Positions 32,352-39,897 of a stretch of DNA of 39,897 nucleotides are shown one piece after another (position 1 is the stretch's first letter; the number at the start of each line of letters is the position of its first letter). The notes beneath the pieces were generated by a model, which saw nothing but the letters and a program-made list of their open reading frames with translations, ran no database searches and was not told the origin of the DNA. Origin of the DNA: Kineococcus vitellinus (lineage in GTDB: Bacteria; Actinomycetota; Actinomycetes; Actinomycetales; Kineococcaceae); contig NZ_JAAALL010000005.1 of NCBI RefSeq assembly GCF_009906315.1, positions 1 through 39,897 on the forward strand. The letters are read 5' to 3'. Position numbers and translations under genes: made by a program.

Positions 32352-33956
32352 TCAGTAGCGGAAGCGGCTGATCAGCGCCCGCAGCTCGCCGGACATCCGG
32401 GCGAGCTCGTCGGCGGAGCGCTGCGAGCGGGAGACGCCCTCGGTGGTCGTCTGCACGGCGGTCGCGACACCGGTGATGTTGGCGGCGATCTCCTGCACGC
32501 CGCCCGCGGCCTCGGACACCGAGCGCGACATCTCGTTGGTCGTGGCGGTCTGCTCCTCCACGGCCGAGGCGATCGTGGTCTGGAAGTCGCTGATCGTGGC
32601 GATGGTCTCGGAGATGCTGCGGATCGCGTCGACCGCGCCCGCGGTGTCGGCCTGGATGGCCTCCACCCGCCGGGAGATGTCCTCGGTGGCGCGGGCGGTC
32701 TCCTGGGCCAGCTCCTTGACCTCGCCGGCGACGACGGCGAAGCCCTTGCCCATCTCGCCGGCACGGGCGGCCTCGATGGTGGCGTTGAGGGCCAGCAGGT
32801 TGGTCTGCTCGGCGATGGAGGTGATCGTCTTGACGACGTCGCTGATCTCGCGGCTGGAAGTGCCCAGCTTGGTCATCGTGTGCGTCGTCGCCTCGGCCTC
32901 GGCGACCGCCTGGGCCGCCACGCGGGCCGCCTCGGCGGCGTTGGTGGCGATCTCGCGGATGCTCAGCTCCATCTCGCCGCCGCCGGCGGCGGCGGTCTGC
33001 ACGCTGCCGGCGACGTCGTTGGCGGCCGTGGTGACGACCGCCGCCTGCGCGGAGGACTCGTCGGCGGAACGGGAGATCTCCGAGGAGGTCGCCGAGAGCT
33101 GCTCGGCCGCGCGCGAGAGGTCGCCGGAGCTGTCGCCGACCCCGCGCAGGGTGGCGCGCAGGGAGGCCAGCGCCTCGCGCAGGGCACCGGCCATCCGGCC
33201 GACCTCGTCGCGGCTGCGGACCTGCGGCTCCGCGGTCAGGTCGCCGTCGCGCAGCGCGGCGAGCACGCGCCCGACCTCCTGCACGGGGCGGGTGATGCCG
33301 CGGGCGACGAGGACGCCGGTGCCCAGGGAGCCGAGCGCGCCGGCGAGGGCGATGAGCAGCACCAGCAGCCGGCCCTGGGAGTAGGCGTCCTCGGCGGTGC
33401 CCAGGGCGGTGTCGGCCGCCTTCGTGTTGGCCTCCTCCAGCCCGGTGAGGATCTCGTCGAGGGCGTCCCACGCGGGGGCGACCTCGGAGACGTAGTGCGC
33501 CCCCGCGGCCTGGACGTCCCCGGCGAGGGAGAGCTCGGTCAGCTGCTCCTCGGCCGCCTTCCAGACCTGCCACTGCGCCTCCAGCGCCTGCAGCGCCTCG
33601 GCCTGCCCGGGGGCGGCCTGCGCCTGCACGCGCGAGAGCAGGTCCTCGACGGCCGCGACGTCGGCGGCGTAGGTCTTCGTGAACTCGGGGTCCTGCCCCA
33701 GCCCGGGCACCCACGCGATGAGGGTGGAGTCGTAGCGGGCCTGGGAGGTGAGCTGGCGGAAGTCGCTGGAGGCGCCCTGCCCGACGTTCACGGCGTGCAG
33801 GGCGACGGCCTGGTCGCGCTGGGAGGCCAGCTCGGCCACGGCGATGCCGGTGACGGCTCCGGTGGCGACGAGCCCGACCAGCACCGAGGAGGCCACGCGC
33901 AGCGCGACGGGCCGGTCGGCGAAGGTGCGGCGGGGTCCTGCGGGGGCCTCGGGCAT
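32352..33956 (-). CDS. Methyl-accepting chemotaxis protein 2
   Basis: This 534-residue chemoreceptor is a paralogue of chemoreceptor 1. TM1 is at about 18-40; the four-helix-bundle type ligand domain at about 42-190 includes [22 protein letters not shown]2 is at about 192-214, then a HAMP domain ([20 protein letters not shown]). The signalling tip [20 protein letters not shown] is identical to that of chemoreceptor 1, while the ligand domains differ, so they sense different cues. The end is ISRFRY, without a CheR pentapeptide. ATG 33956 is favoured because its N-terminus ([16 protein letters not shown]) aligns with the paralogue; ATG 34001 is part of the promoter GCCGAT box. Shine-Dalgarno spacing is long (GAGGAG at 13 nt). 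Confidence 0.94.
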   Translation of the reverse strand: MPEAPAGPRRTFADRPVALRVASSVLVGLVATGAVTGIAVAELASQRDQAVALHAVNVGQGASSDFRQLTSQARYDSTLIAWVPGLGQDPEFTKTYAADVAAVEDLLSRVQAQAAPGQAEALQALEAQWQVWKAAEEQLTELSLAGDVQAAGAHYVSEVAPAWDALDEILTGLEEANTKAADTALGTAEDAYSQGRLLVLLIALAGALGSLGTGVLVARGITRPVQEVGRVLAALRDGDLTAEPQVRSRDEVGRMAGALREALASLRATLRGVGDSSGDLSRAAEQLSATSSEISRSADESSAQAAVVTTAANDVAGSVQTAAAGGGEMELSIREIATNAAEAARVAAQAVAEAEATTHTMTKLGTSSREISDVVKTITSIAEQTNLLALNATIEAARAGEMGKGFAVVAGEVKELAQETARATEDISRRVEAIQADTAGAVDAIRSISETIATISDFQTTIASAVEEQTATTNEMSRSVSEAAGGVQEIAANITGVATAVQTTTEGVSRSQRSADELARMSGELRALISRFRY

Positions 33957-33999
33957 GGCGGGGACAGCGCTCCTCGTGCGTGGGGGTGGTCCCGGTGTC

Positions 34000-34026
34000 A
34001 TCGGCAGGCGGCGGCCGGTCCTTGAG
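34000..34026 (-). promoter_or_regulatory. Sigma28/FliA-like promoter of chemoreceptor 2
   Basis: On the minus strand CTCA (34026-34023), 17 bases, then GCCGAT (34005-34000), 43 nt before the ATG at 33956. The extended -35 is CTCAAG, as in the other two copies. Confidence 0.7.
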
Positions 34027-34084
34027 GGGCGGGTGCCCGCCACGTCGTGCCGGACGGTCCCGGTGGCCGTCCCGGGCGGTCGGC

Positions 34085-35719
34085 TCAGCCGTCGAGGGCC
34101 GCGGAGGCGTGCCGCGCGGCGGGCGGGCGCCCGGTGGGCCCGGTGCGGGCGGTGGCCAGCACGTGCACGAAGGTCTGGTCGTCGCGGCGGGGCAGCGGGG
34201 CGCTGTGGCGCACGACGGCGGCGGCGACCGCGTCCACCAGGCGCGCGCCCTCGCCCAGGTCGCCGGACCGCTCGGCACCGCCGAGCACCTGCGCCAGGCC
34301 GTCGGCGCCGAACTCGCGGCCGCGCCCGTCGCGCGCCTCGAGGATGCCGTCGGTGCAGGCGAGCAGCACGTCGCCGTCGGCGAAGGGGTGCACGTCCTCC
34401 TGCCAGCTCCAGCCGCTGGTGACCGGTGAGAGCAGCGGCCCGGTGGCGCCCAGCTCGACGGCGTCGCGGCGGCGGCCCTGCGGCAGCAGCAGCGCGGCGG
34501 GGTGGCCGGCGTTGGCGCACGTCAGCGTGGCGGCGGCGGTGTCGAGGGTGGCGAGCAGGACCGTCGCGAATAGGTCGGGGGGCACGTCCGCCAGCTGGCG
34601 GCTCACCTGCTCCAGGGCGCGCGCGGGGCTCGCGCCGCCGCGCAGCGCGGTGGCCAGGGAGTGCTTCAGGCGCAGGGCGAGGACGGCGCTGACGGGGCCG
34701 TGGCCGGCGACGTCGCCGAGGACGAGGACGAGGCGGTCGTCCCCGACGCGCACGGTGTCGTACCAGTCGCCGGCCAGCAGGCCCTCGGCCGGGTCCAGGC
34801 GGGCGCTGACCCGCAGGCCGTCGACGTGCTCGTCGAAGGGCTGCAGGGCCGCGCGCAGGGCGCCGATCGCGGGGCCGCTCTGCTCCAGGGCGCCCAGCGC
34901 CTCCCGCGTGGTGTGCAGGTCCGCGGTCAGCCGGTCGCGCATCGCCTGCACGTCCGCGGCCAGCGAGCGCACCTCGGGCGCGACCCGGGGTCCCGGCCGC
35001 CAGGCGGGGGCGGACAGGTCGCCGTCGGCGACGGCGCGCGCCGCGCGGGCCAGCCGGCCCAGCGGGTGGGTCAGGGTGCGCGAGACGACGAGGCAGCCGG
35101 CGACGACGACGGCCAGCAGCGCGGCCAGGCTGGTGCCGAGCAGGGCGAACAGCCGCCGCTGCTGCACCTGCACGGCGCGCTGCTCGCGCCGGTCGGCGGC
35201 CTCCAGCCAGTCCACGACGGCGGTGTTGCGCTCGCGGATCTCCTCGAAGAGCTCCCGGCCCCGCTCGGTGGCGGCCCAGGTGCGGGCCGCCTCCAGCTGC
35301 CCGCTGCCGGCGAGGGCGATGAGCCGCTGCGCGTGGGTGGACCAGCGCCGGTGCGCGTCGGCGACGCCGCCGACGAGCGAGGGCGGGCCGCCGAGGTCGC
35401 GCACGTGGGTGCGCAGCGCCGTGGTCGTGGCGGGCAGCTCGGACTGGGCGTCGCGGTAGGGGTCCAGGAAGCGCCCGTCACCGGTCAGCAGGTAGCCGCG
35501 CAGGCCGGTCTCCTCGTCGACGAAGCCGCGCAGCAGCTCGGTGTCGGCCCGCAGGGCGTGGTCGACGGTGTCCTGGGCGCGCTGGGCCTGCCGCAGCTGC
35601 CAGCCGGTGCCGCCGAGCAGGGCGCCCGCGAGGAGGACGAGGACGACGAGCACCGCGCCGGTGCCGAGCACCCGCCGGGTCAGCGACGGCCGCCGGTGCG
35701 GCCGTGGCCGGGTGCCCAT
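34085..35719 (-). CDS. CHASE3-HAMP-PP2C (SpoIIE-type) membrane phosphatase
   Basis: This is a 544-residue membrane-anchored RsbU-like phosphatase. TM1 (about 18-40) is followed by an extracytoplasmic CHASE3 domain with [22 protein letters not shown]2 (about 187-208), a HAMP segment ([20 protein letters not shown]) and a C-terminal PP2C domain with [48 protein letters not shown] and [11 protein letters not shown], so the metal ligands are present. It should relay an outside signal by dephosphorylating a partner protein, probably an anti-sigma antagonist, but none is encoded nearby. ATG 35719 is preceded by only a weak GGCGGG. It lies between the dioxygenase-like gene and chemoreceptor 2, all leftward. 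Confidence 0.92.
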   Translation of the reverse strand: MGTRPRPHRRPSLTRRVLGTGAVLVVLVLLAGALLGGTGWQLRQAQRAQDTVDHALRADTELLRGFVDEETGLRGYLLTGDGRFLDPYRDAQSELPATTTALRTHVRDLGGPPSLVGGVADAHRRWSTHAQRLIALAGSGQLEAARTWAATERGRELFEEIRERNTAVVDWLEAADRREQRAVQVQQRRLFALLGTSLAALLAVVVAGCLVVSRTLTHPLGRLARAARAVADGDLSAPAWRPGPRVAPEVRSLAADVQAMRDRLTADLHTTREALGALEQSGPAIGALRAALQPFDEHVDGLRVSARLDPAEGLLAGDWYDTVRVGDDRLVLVLGDVAGHGPVSAVLALRLKHSLATALRGGASPARALEQVSRQLADVPPDLFATVLLATLDTAAATLTCANAGHPAALLLPQGRRRDAVELGATGPLLSPVTSGWSWQEDVHPFADGDVLLACTDGILEARDGRGREFGADGLAQVLGGAERSGDLGEGARLVDAVAAAVVRHSAPLPRRDDQTFVHVLATARTGPTGRPPAARHASAALDG

Positions 35720-35726
35720 CCCGCCA

Positions 35727-35755
35727 TTGTCGTCGCACTCCGTGGTGCACGACAA
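35727..35755 (-). other. Imperfect inverted repeat between dioxygenase-like gene and phosphatase
   Basis: TTGTCGTCGCAC (35727-35738) is mirrored by GTGCACGACAA (35745-35755) with a one-base bulge and a 6-nt spacer. It occupies most of the 48-bp gap. It could be a weak terminator of the upstream gene or an operator of the phosphatase. Confidence 0.4.
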
Positions 35756-35767
35756 CGACGGGCCGCC

Positions 35768-36994
35768 TCACCCGGTGCTCGCGGGCCGGTCCGCACCTCC
35801 TCGCCGCGGCCCGCCGCCGCGGCGCTCCTGCGCGGCGTCGAGCTCGTCGTCCAGCCGCCGCTGGTCCCAGTCCTCCACCAGGGCCCGCCACAGCAGGTCC
35901 GCCTGGGAGGCCGGGGCGAGCCCGCCGACCGGCTGGTCGCGGTCGAGGTCGGTCGGGAACGCGTACCCCTCCGCCGCCACGGCCACGACGTCGCGCAGCC
36001 AGCTCTCCGGCGCTCCGGCGGCGCGCCGCTCGCGCAGCACCCCGAACACCGCCGAGCTCACCGACCGCGTGTCGACCGTCTCCATCGCCCGCCCGAACGC
36101 GGAGGAGACCTGCAGCAGGTTCGCCATCCGCTCCACGTCCGCGGAGGTGTTCGAGCCCGCGCCGTGGAGGAGGGCGGGGTTGAAGAACACCGCGTCGCCC
36201 TTCGCCAGCGGCAGCTGCACGCGGTGCTCCTCGAAGTACGCGGTGAACTCCGGCTGGTGGAAGGCGACGTAGCCGGCGGGGTGCTTCTGCGAGTGCGGCA
36301 GGTAGAGGGTCGGCCCGCTCTCGACGGGCATGTCGACGTGGGCGACGGCGCCCTGCAGCGTCAGCGCGGGGGAGAGCGCGTGCACGTGCGCGGGGTAGCG
36401 CAGCGCCTGCTCGCGGTCCATGAACCCCAGGTGGTAGTCGCGGTGGGCGCGCTGGGCCGTGCCGCCCGGGTTGACGACGTTGACCTGCGAGGTGACCTGG
36501 TAGCCCGGGCCCAGCCACGCCTCGCAGACCAGCGCGAGGACGTCGGCGGCGTAGTAGTCGGCGAACGCCGCCGGCTCGCGCAGGGCGAACTTGTCCAGCG
36601 CTCCCCAGACGCGGTCGTTGGCCCCGGGCTTGGCGAAGTGGTCCCCGCCGCCCGTGCCGGCGGCCTTCTGCTCGGCGATGAGCGCGCGGAACACCGCCGT
36701 GGCGCGGTCCACCACCCGCGGCGCGAAAGCGCCGCGGAAGACGACGATCCCCGGCCCGTCGGCGAGGGCGCGCACCAGCTCGGCCTGCACCTCGCGGCGG
36801 GCGGCGAGGTCGCCGGGGTCGGCGAGGCGGGCGCGCAGCCGCTCGCCGTAGACGGGCACGCCCCGTTCGAGGTCCTCGGCGTGCGGGTGGTCCTCGGCCC
36901 GCGTCGCCACCTCGACGAGCGTGCGGAAGGCGTCCAGGTCGCAGTCGCCGGGACCGAACCACACGGGGGTGCGGGCGCTGGTGGGGGTGCTCAT
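35768..36994 (-). CDS. Phytanoyl-CoA dioxygenase (PhyH)-family protein
   Basis: This 408-residue protein is an Fe(II)/2-oxoglutarate dioxygenase-fold enzyme. The iron facial triad is His and Asp in RAHRDYHLGFMD and the distal His in NPALLHGAGSNTS; the 2-oxoglutarate-binding Arg may be one of those after GSNTSADVERMANL. ADGPGIVVFRGAFA and VAHVDMPVESGPTLYLPHSQ are family features. The family hydroxylates CoA esters, ectoine and secondary metabolites; the substrate is unknown here. ATG 36994 has AGGAGG at 8 nt. It is 85 bp after a GntR gene that faces the inositol operon, so co-regulation with inositol use is possible. Confidence 0.88.
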   Translation of the reverse strand: MSTPTSARTPVWFGPGDCDLDAFRTLVEVATRAEDHPHAEDLERGVPVYGERLRARLADPGDLAARREVQAELVRALADGPGIVVFRGAFAPRVVDRATAVFRALIAEQKAAGTGGGDHFAKPGANDRVWGALDKFALREPAAFADYYAADVLALVCEAWLGPGYQVTSQVNVVNPGGTAQRAHRDYHLGFMDREQALRYPAHVHALSPALTLQGAVAHVDMPVESGPTLYLPHSQKHPAGYVAFHQPEFTAYFEEHRVQLPLAKGDAVFFNPALLHGAGSNTSADVERMANLLQVSSAFGRAMETVDTRSVSSAVFGVLRERRAAGAPESWLRDVVAVAAEGYAFPTDLDRDQPVGGLAPASQADLLWRALVEDWDQRRLDDELDAAQERRGGGPRRGGADRPASTG

Positions 36995-37079
36995 CGGGTC
37001 GGCCTCCTCGCCGTCGGGGTCCCTCGGGGTCGTGGCGCGCGGCGTCCTCGCCGCGCGCCCGCCGCGCCTCGCCGCCGCG

Positions 37080-37817
37080 TCAGCGGTCGACGAGCGTGAC
37101 CTCGAACGCGTAGCGGCTGGCGCGGTAGACGTGCCGCCCCCACTCCACCGCGCGCCCGGAGTCGTCGTGGGTGGTGCGCTCCATGGTGAGCAGCGGGCTG
37201 CCGCGGTTCTCCTGCAGCAGCCGGCACTCCTCGGTGGTGCCGCGGCGGGCGCCGATGCGCTGGCGGGCCACGCGCATCCCGACGCCCCGCGAGCGCAGCA
37301 GCTGGTACATGCCGCGCTCGCCGAGGCTGGCCTCGGTGAGGTCGGTGAACTGCTCGGGCAGCCAGTTCTCCAGCACCGCCAGCGGCTCGTCGCCGGAGCA
37401 GCGCAGCCGCCGCAGGTGCAGCACGGGGCTGCCCTCTGCCACGGCCAGCGAGGCCGCGACCTCGCCGGGGGCGGGCACGACCTCGTGCAGCAGGACCTGC
37501 GTGCTGGGCCGCTGGCCGTGCGCGGCCAGGTCGTCGTGCAGGCTGGTCAGCTCGACGGGGCGGGTGACCTGCCCGTGCACGACCTGGGTGCCGACCCCGC
37601 GCTTGCGCACGAGCAGGCCCTTGTCGACCAGCTGCTGGATGGCCCGGCGCATCGTGGGCCGCGACAGCCCGAGGCGGTCCGCCAGGGTGATCTCGTTCTC
37701 CAGGCGGGAGCCCGGGGGCAGCTTGCCGCCCTCGATCGCCTGCTCGATCTGGCGGGCGACCTGGAAGTAGAGGGGGACCGGGCTGGACCGGTCCAGGTCG
37801 TCGAAGAGGTCGTCCAC
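37080..37817 (-). CDS. GntR-family regulator (HutC/UTRA type), probable inositol regulator
   Basis: This 245-residue regulator has an N-terminal winged HTH (PLYFQVARQIEQAIEGGKLP to LGLSRPTMRRAIQQLVDKGL, then VRKRGVGTQVV) and a C-terminal UTRA ligand domain (about 90-245) with ASLGERGMYQLLRSRGVGM. It is divergent from the inositol kinase gene, the usual position of a GntR-type iol repressor in actinobacteria, so it probably responds to an inositol intermediate. GTG 37817 has AGGAG at 7 nt. The in-frame ATG at 37871 overlaps the proposed -10 TAGCAT and is less likely. Confidence 0.92.
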   Translation of the reverse strand: MDDLFDDLDRSSPVPLYFQVARQIEQAIEGGKLPPGSRLENEITLADRLGLSRPTMRRAIQQLVDKGLLVRKRGVGTQVVHGQVTRPVELTSLHDDLAAHGQRPSTQVLLHEVVPAPGEVAASLAVAEGSPVLHLRRLRCSGDEPLAVLENWLPEQFTDLTEASLGERGMYQLLRSRGVGMRVARQRIGARRGTTEECRLLQENRGSPLLTMERTTHDDSGRAVEWGRHVYRASRYAFEVTLVDR

Positions 37818-37869
37818 CGGGAGGCTCCTGTGCTCAGCGTCGCTGCCAGCCGCGACCGGCCGGATCGAC

Positions 37870-37899
37870 ATGCTAGCCCGCGGGTGCCCTTCACGTCAG
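37870..37899 (-). promoter_or_regulatory. Promoter of the GntR gene
   Basis: On the minus strand CTGACG (37899-37894), 18 bases, then TAGCAT (37875-37870). Transcription would begin near 37863 and leave about 46 nt of leader before GTG 37817. Confidence 0.4.
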
Positions 37900-37909
37900 T
37901 ACGTCTATT

Positions 37910-37919
37910 TGTCATGACA
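37910..37919. promoter_or_regulatory. Palindrome TGTCATGACA, candidate GntR operator
   Basis: A perfect 10-bp palindrome lies in the AT-rich centre of the gntR/iolC divergent region. It keeps the GT-N4-AC core of GntR/HutC-type sites (GTMTAKAC). It sits five bases before the -35 of iolC. Confidence 0.5.
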
Positions 37920-37924
37920 TATCC

Positions 37925-37954
37925 TTGACAGTGCTGCGGGAGCCGGTCCAGGCT
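37925..37954 (+). promoter_or_regulatory. Promoter of the iolC operon
   Basis: A perfect TTGACA (37925-37930) is followed after 18 bases by CAGGCT (37949-37954), a weak -10. The GTG of iolC lies at 38030 with GGGAGG upstream. Confidence 0.45.
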
Positions 37955-38029
37955 GGGCCCGTCACCGCGCCGCTGCGGCTCCGGGCCAGGCGCCGCGCGG
38001 ATCCGCCGACGATGACGAGGGAGGCTCGC

Positions 38030-39004
38030 GTGAGCAGCAGCGCCGCGTTCGACGTGGTGACGATGGGCAGGGTCGGCGTCGACCTGTACCCGTTGCAGGA
38101 CAACGTCGGGCTGGAGGACGTGGAGACCTTCGGCAAGTACCTGGGCGGCAGCGCGACGAACGTCGCCGTCGCCGCGGCCCGCCACGGCCGCTCCTCGGCG
38201 GTGATCACCCGCACCGGCAACGACGCCTTCGGCACGTTCGTGCACAAGGCGCTGGCCGAGCTCGGCGTGTCCGACGCCTTCGTCTCCGGCGTCGACGGGC
38301 TGAACACCCCGCTCGCCTTCTGCGAGATGTACCCGCCGGACCACTTCCCGCTGCTGTTCTACCGCCTGCCCACCGCTCCCGACCTGCAGATCCGCGCCGA
38401 GGAGCTGGACCTGGAGGCGATCCGCGGCGCCGGGGTGTTCTGGGCCACCGTGACGGGCCTGAGCGAGGAACCCAGCCGGGGCGCGCACCACGCCGCCTGG
38501 CAGGCGCGCGAGCGCGCCCCGCTGACGGTGCTGGACCTGGACTACCGGCCGATGTTCTGGAGCGACCCCGCCACCGCGGGGGAGCAGGTGCGCCGCGCGC
38601 TGCCGCACGTCACCGTCGCGGTCGGCAACAAGGAGGAGTGCGAGGTCGCCGTCGGCGAGACCGAACCCCGCCGGGCCGCGCAGGCGCTGCTGGAGGCCGG
38701 TGTCGAGGTCGCGATCGTCAAGCAGGGCCCGAAGGGGGTGCTGGGCATGACGCGCGACGGCTCCGGGACCCGCGTCGTCGAGGTCCCGCCCACCCCCGTG
38801 CAGGTGATCAACGGCCTGGGCGCCGGCGACGGGTTCGGCGGCGCCCTGTGCCACGGCCTGCTGGCCGGCTGGGACCTCGAGCACGTCCTGAGGTTCGCCA
38901 ACGCGGCCGGGGCCATCGTCGCCACCCGCCGCGAGTGCTCCACCGCCATGCCCACGACCGTCGAGGTCGAGGCGCTGCTCGAGGAGGTCTCCACCCGTGC
39001 CTGA
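38030..39004 (+). CDS. iolC: 5-dehydro-2-deoxygluconokinase
   Basis: This 324-residue PfkB-family sugar kinase phosphorylates 5-dehydro-2-deoxy-D-gluconate in myo-inositol catabolism. It opens FDVVTMGRVGVDLYPLQDNV and has the substrate motif FGKYLGGSATNVAVAAARHG, a mid-domain LDLDYRPMFW and the PfkB ATP/anion-hole signature INGLGAGDGFGGALCHGL with the catalytic Asp near residue 265. These, with the following aldolase, fit IolC rather than ribokinase. The GTG at 38030 has GGGAGG at 5 nt; an upstream ATG in the same frame lacks a Shine-Dalgarno sequence. The 3' end overlaps the next gene by 8 bases. Confidence 0.93.
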   Translation: MSSSAAFDVVTMGRVGVDLYPLQDNVGLEDVETFGKYLGGSATNVAVAAARHGRSSAVITRTGNDAFGTFVHKALAELGVSDAFVSGVDGLNTPLAFCEMYPPDHFPLLFYRLPTAPDLQIRAEELDLEAIRGAGVFWATVTGLSEEPSRGAHHAAWQARERAPLTVLDLDYRPMFWSDPATAGEQVRRALPHVTVAVGNKEECEVAVGETEPRRAAQALLEAGVEVAIVKQGPKGVLGMTRDGSGTRVVEVPPTPVQVINGLGAGDGFGGALCHGLLAGWDLEHVLRFANAAGAIVATRRECSTAMPTTVEVEALLEEVSTRA

Positions 39005-39896
39005 GGACACCGCTCCCGCCTTCGCCAGGGACTACGCGGAGGTCTCGCACGTGCGCGCCTTCGAGCCTGCGCGCATCGCCGAGCTCTCCCGCGCCCGCCG
39101 CCGCCGCGAGCAGGTGCTGCCCGCCGACGGCCGGCTGATGATCGTCGCGGCCGACCACCCGGCCCGCGGCGCCAACGGCGTCGGCGGCAGGCCCATGGCC
39201 ATGGCCAGCCGCACCGAGCTGCTGGACCGGCTGCGCACCGCCCTGGCCGATCCGGGGGTGGACGGCCTGCTCGGCAGCGCCGACGTCATCGAGGACCTCA
39301 CGCTGCTGGGGGCGCTGGAGGGCAAGGTCGTCTTCGGCTCCATGAACCGCGGCGGCTTGCAGGGCGCGGCCTTCGAGCTCGACGACCGCTTCACCGGCTA
39401 CGACGCCCGCTCGATCGCCGAGGCGAACCTCGACGGCGGCAAGTTCCTCACCCGCATCGCGCTCGACGACCCGGGCACCCTGCCGACGCTCACGGCCTCC
39501 GCCGACGCCATCAGCGACCTGGCCGCGCACCGGCTCATCGCCATGGTGGAACCGTTCTGGTCGCGCCACGAGGGCGGCAAGGTGGTCCACGACCTGTCCG
39601 CCGACGGCGTCATCAAGTCCGTCAACGTGGCGCAGGCGCTGGGCCGCACCACCGCCTACACCTGGCTGAAGCTGCCCGTGGTGGAGGAGATGGAGCGCGT
39701 CATGGAGGCCACCACCCTGCCGACCGTGCTGCTGGGCGGGGACCCGACGACCTCCCCGGAGGAGACGTTCGCGACGTGGCGCAAGGCGCTGGCCCTGCCC
39801 TCGGTGCGCGGGCTGACCGTCGGCCGCACGCTGCTGTACCCGCCGGACGACGACGTGGCCGCCGCGGTGCGCACCGCCGCAAGCCTCGTGCACTGA
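38997..39896 (+). CDS. Cgl0158-family inositol aldolase (IolJ/DeoC-like TIM barrel)
   Basis: This 299-residue TIM-barrel protein is of the Cgl0158 type found in actinobacterial iol operons, where it is thought to cleave 2-deoxy-5-keto-gluconate-6-phosphate to dihydroxyacetone phosphate and malonate semialdehyde. Seen motifs are GRLMIVAADHPARGANGVGG, GKVVFGSMNRGGLQGAAFEL, FLTRIALDDPGTLPTL, IAMVEPFWSRHEGGKVVHDL and YTWLKLPVVEEMERVM, where the Lys of WLKLP is a candidate Schiff-base residue. GTG 38997 overlaps the iolC end. The stop is one base before the window edge, so further iol genes probably follow. Confidence 0.9.
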   Translation: MPEDTAPAFARDYAEVSHVRAFEPARIAELSRARRRREQVLPADGRLMIVAADHPARGANGVGGRPMAMASRTELLDRLRTALADPGVDGLLGSADVIEDLTLLGALEGKVVFGSMNRGGLQGAAFELDDRFTGYDARSIAEANLDGGKFLTRIALDDPGTLPTLTASADAISDLAAHRLIAMVEPFWSRHEGGKVVHDLSADGVIKSVNVAQALGRTTAYTWLKLPVVEEMERVMEATTLPTVLLGGDPTTSPEETFATWRKALALPSVRGLTVGRTLLYPPDDDVAAAVRTAASLVH

Positions 39897-39897
39897 C

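Noticed and set aside
33999-34001. ATG as start of chemoreceptor 2
   Set aside because: It lies within the GCCGAT promoter box, lacks a Shine-Dalgarno sequence, and the N-terminus of the paralogue aligns with ATG 33956.
29734-34278. Leftward open frame of 1514 codons across purL and chemoreceptor 2
   Set aside because: It is antisense to purL and out of frame with chemoreceptor 2, and has no domain; a GC-skew shadow.
1-39897. Horizontal island, prophage or insertion sequence
   Set aside because: Base composition and codon use are uniform, and I see no transposase, integrase, terminal repeats or tRNA gene.

Overview
The window is about 75% G+C, and nearly every gene has G or C in the third codon position. 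Many genes start with GTG, and several have a -10 hexamer (TANNNT) 6-8 nt before the start codon, as leaderless actinobacterial mRNAs do. PurS/PurQ/PurL as three small proteins, a Cgl0158-type inositol aldolase, a PucR regulator, SpoIIE-type phosphatases and chemoreceptors together suggest a motile, flagellated actinobacterium of the Kineococcus/Kineosporiales type. The genus is inference. I see no rRNA, tRNA, CRISPR array, transposon or phage gene, so this is ordinary chromosome. The long open frames antisense to the genes are GC-skew shadows and are left out.

Layout. 1-9.9 kb holds mixed metabolism: a PAS-GAF-GAF-PP2C phosphatase cut by the window edge, a divergent Lrp regulator/alanine dehydrogenase pair, a methyltransferase, a YbdK-type glutamate-cysteine ligase, a flavoprotein disulfide reductase, a class IV aminotransferase with a LysR regulator, and an NTF2-like protein. 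9.9-18.9 kb is the first ureide block: an MBL-fold hydrolase, then NCS1 permease, Asp/Glu/hydantoin racemase-like protein, GntR regulator and allantoinase, then a DUF805 protein, PucR, and an omega-amino acid aminotransferase divergent from pucR. 19.1-21.9 kb holds a chemoreceptor followed by an orphan sugar-binding lipoprotein. 22.0-27.3 kb is the second ureide block: acetamidase/formamidase with a small coupled gene, divergent from a tightly overlapping operon of ureidoglycine-glyoxylate aminotransferase-like enzyme, allantoate amidohydrolase and RpiR regulator. 27.3-32.2 kb holds a GGDEF protein and the purS-purQ-purL operon. 32.3-37.8 kb runs leftward: GntR, phytanoyl-CoA dioxygenase-like enzyme, CHASE3-HAMP-PP2C phosphatase, second chemoreceptor. 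38.0-39.9 kb starts an inositol catabolic operon (iolC kinase, aldolase) that probably continues past the edge.

How the genes work together. The two ureide blocks can take up allantoin or a related ureide, open the ring (AllB), release ammonia from allantoate (AllC) and transaminate ureidoglycine with glyoxylate. They carry local regulators of three families (GntR, PucR, RpiR). The permease promoter holds a perfect GlnR-type box (GTTAC-N6-GAAAC), suggesting nitrogen-limitation control. Genes for making allantoin from urate are not in the window. De novo purine synthesis (purSQL) lies just downstream of this purine-breakdown region.

The most interesting unnamed signal is a set of three near-identical sigma28/FliA-like promoters (CTCA-N16/17-GCCGAT). 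They precede chemoreceptor 1, chemoreceptor 2 and the GGDEF gene, and tie these scattered genes into one motility regulon. Other regulatory finds are twin CGACG-N3-CGTCG sites between pucR and the aminotransferase, a palindrome abutting the -10 of the pucG-like operon, and a 12-bp in-frame array of Shine-Dalgarno/GTG units in front of allantoinase.
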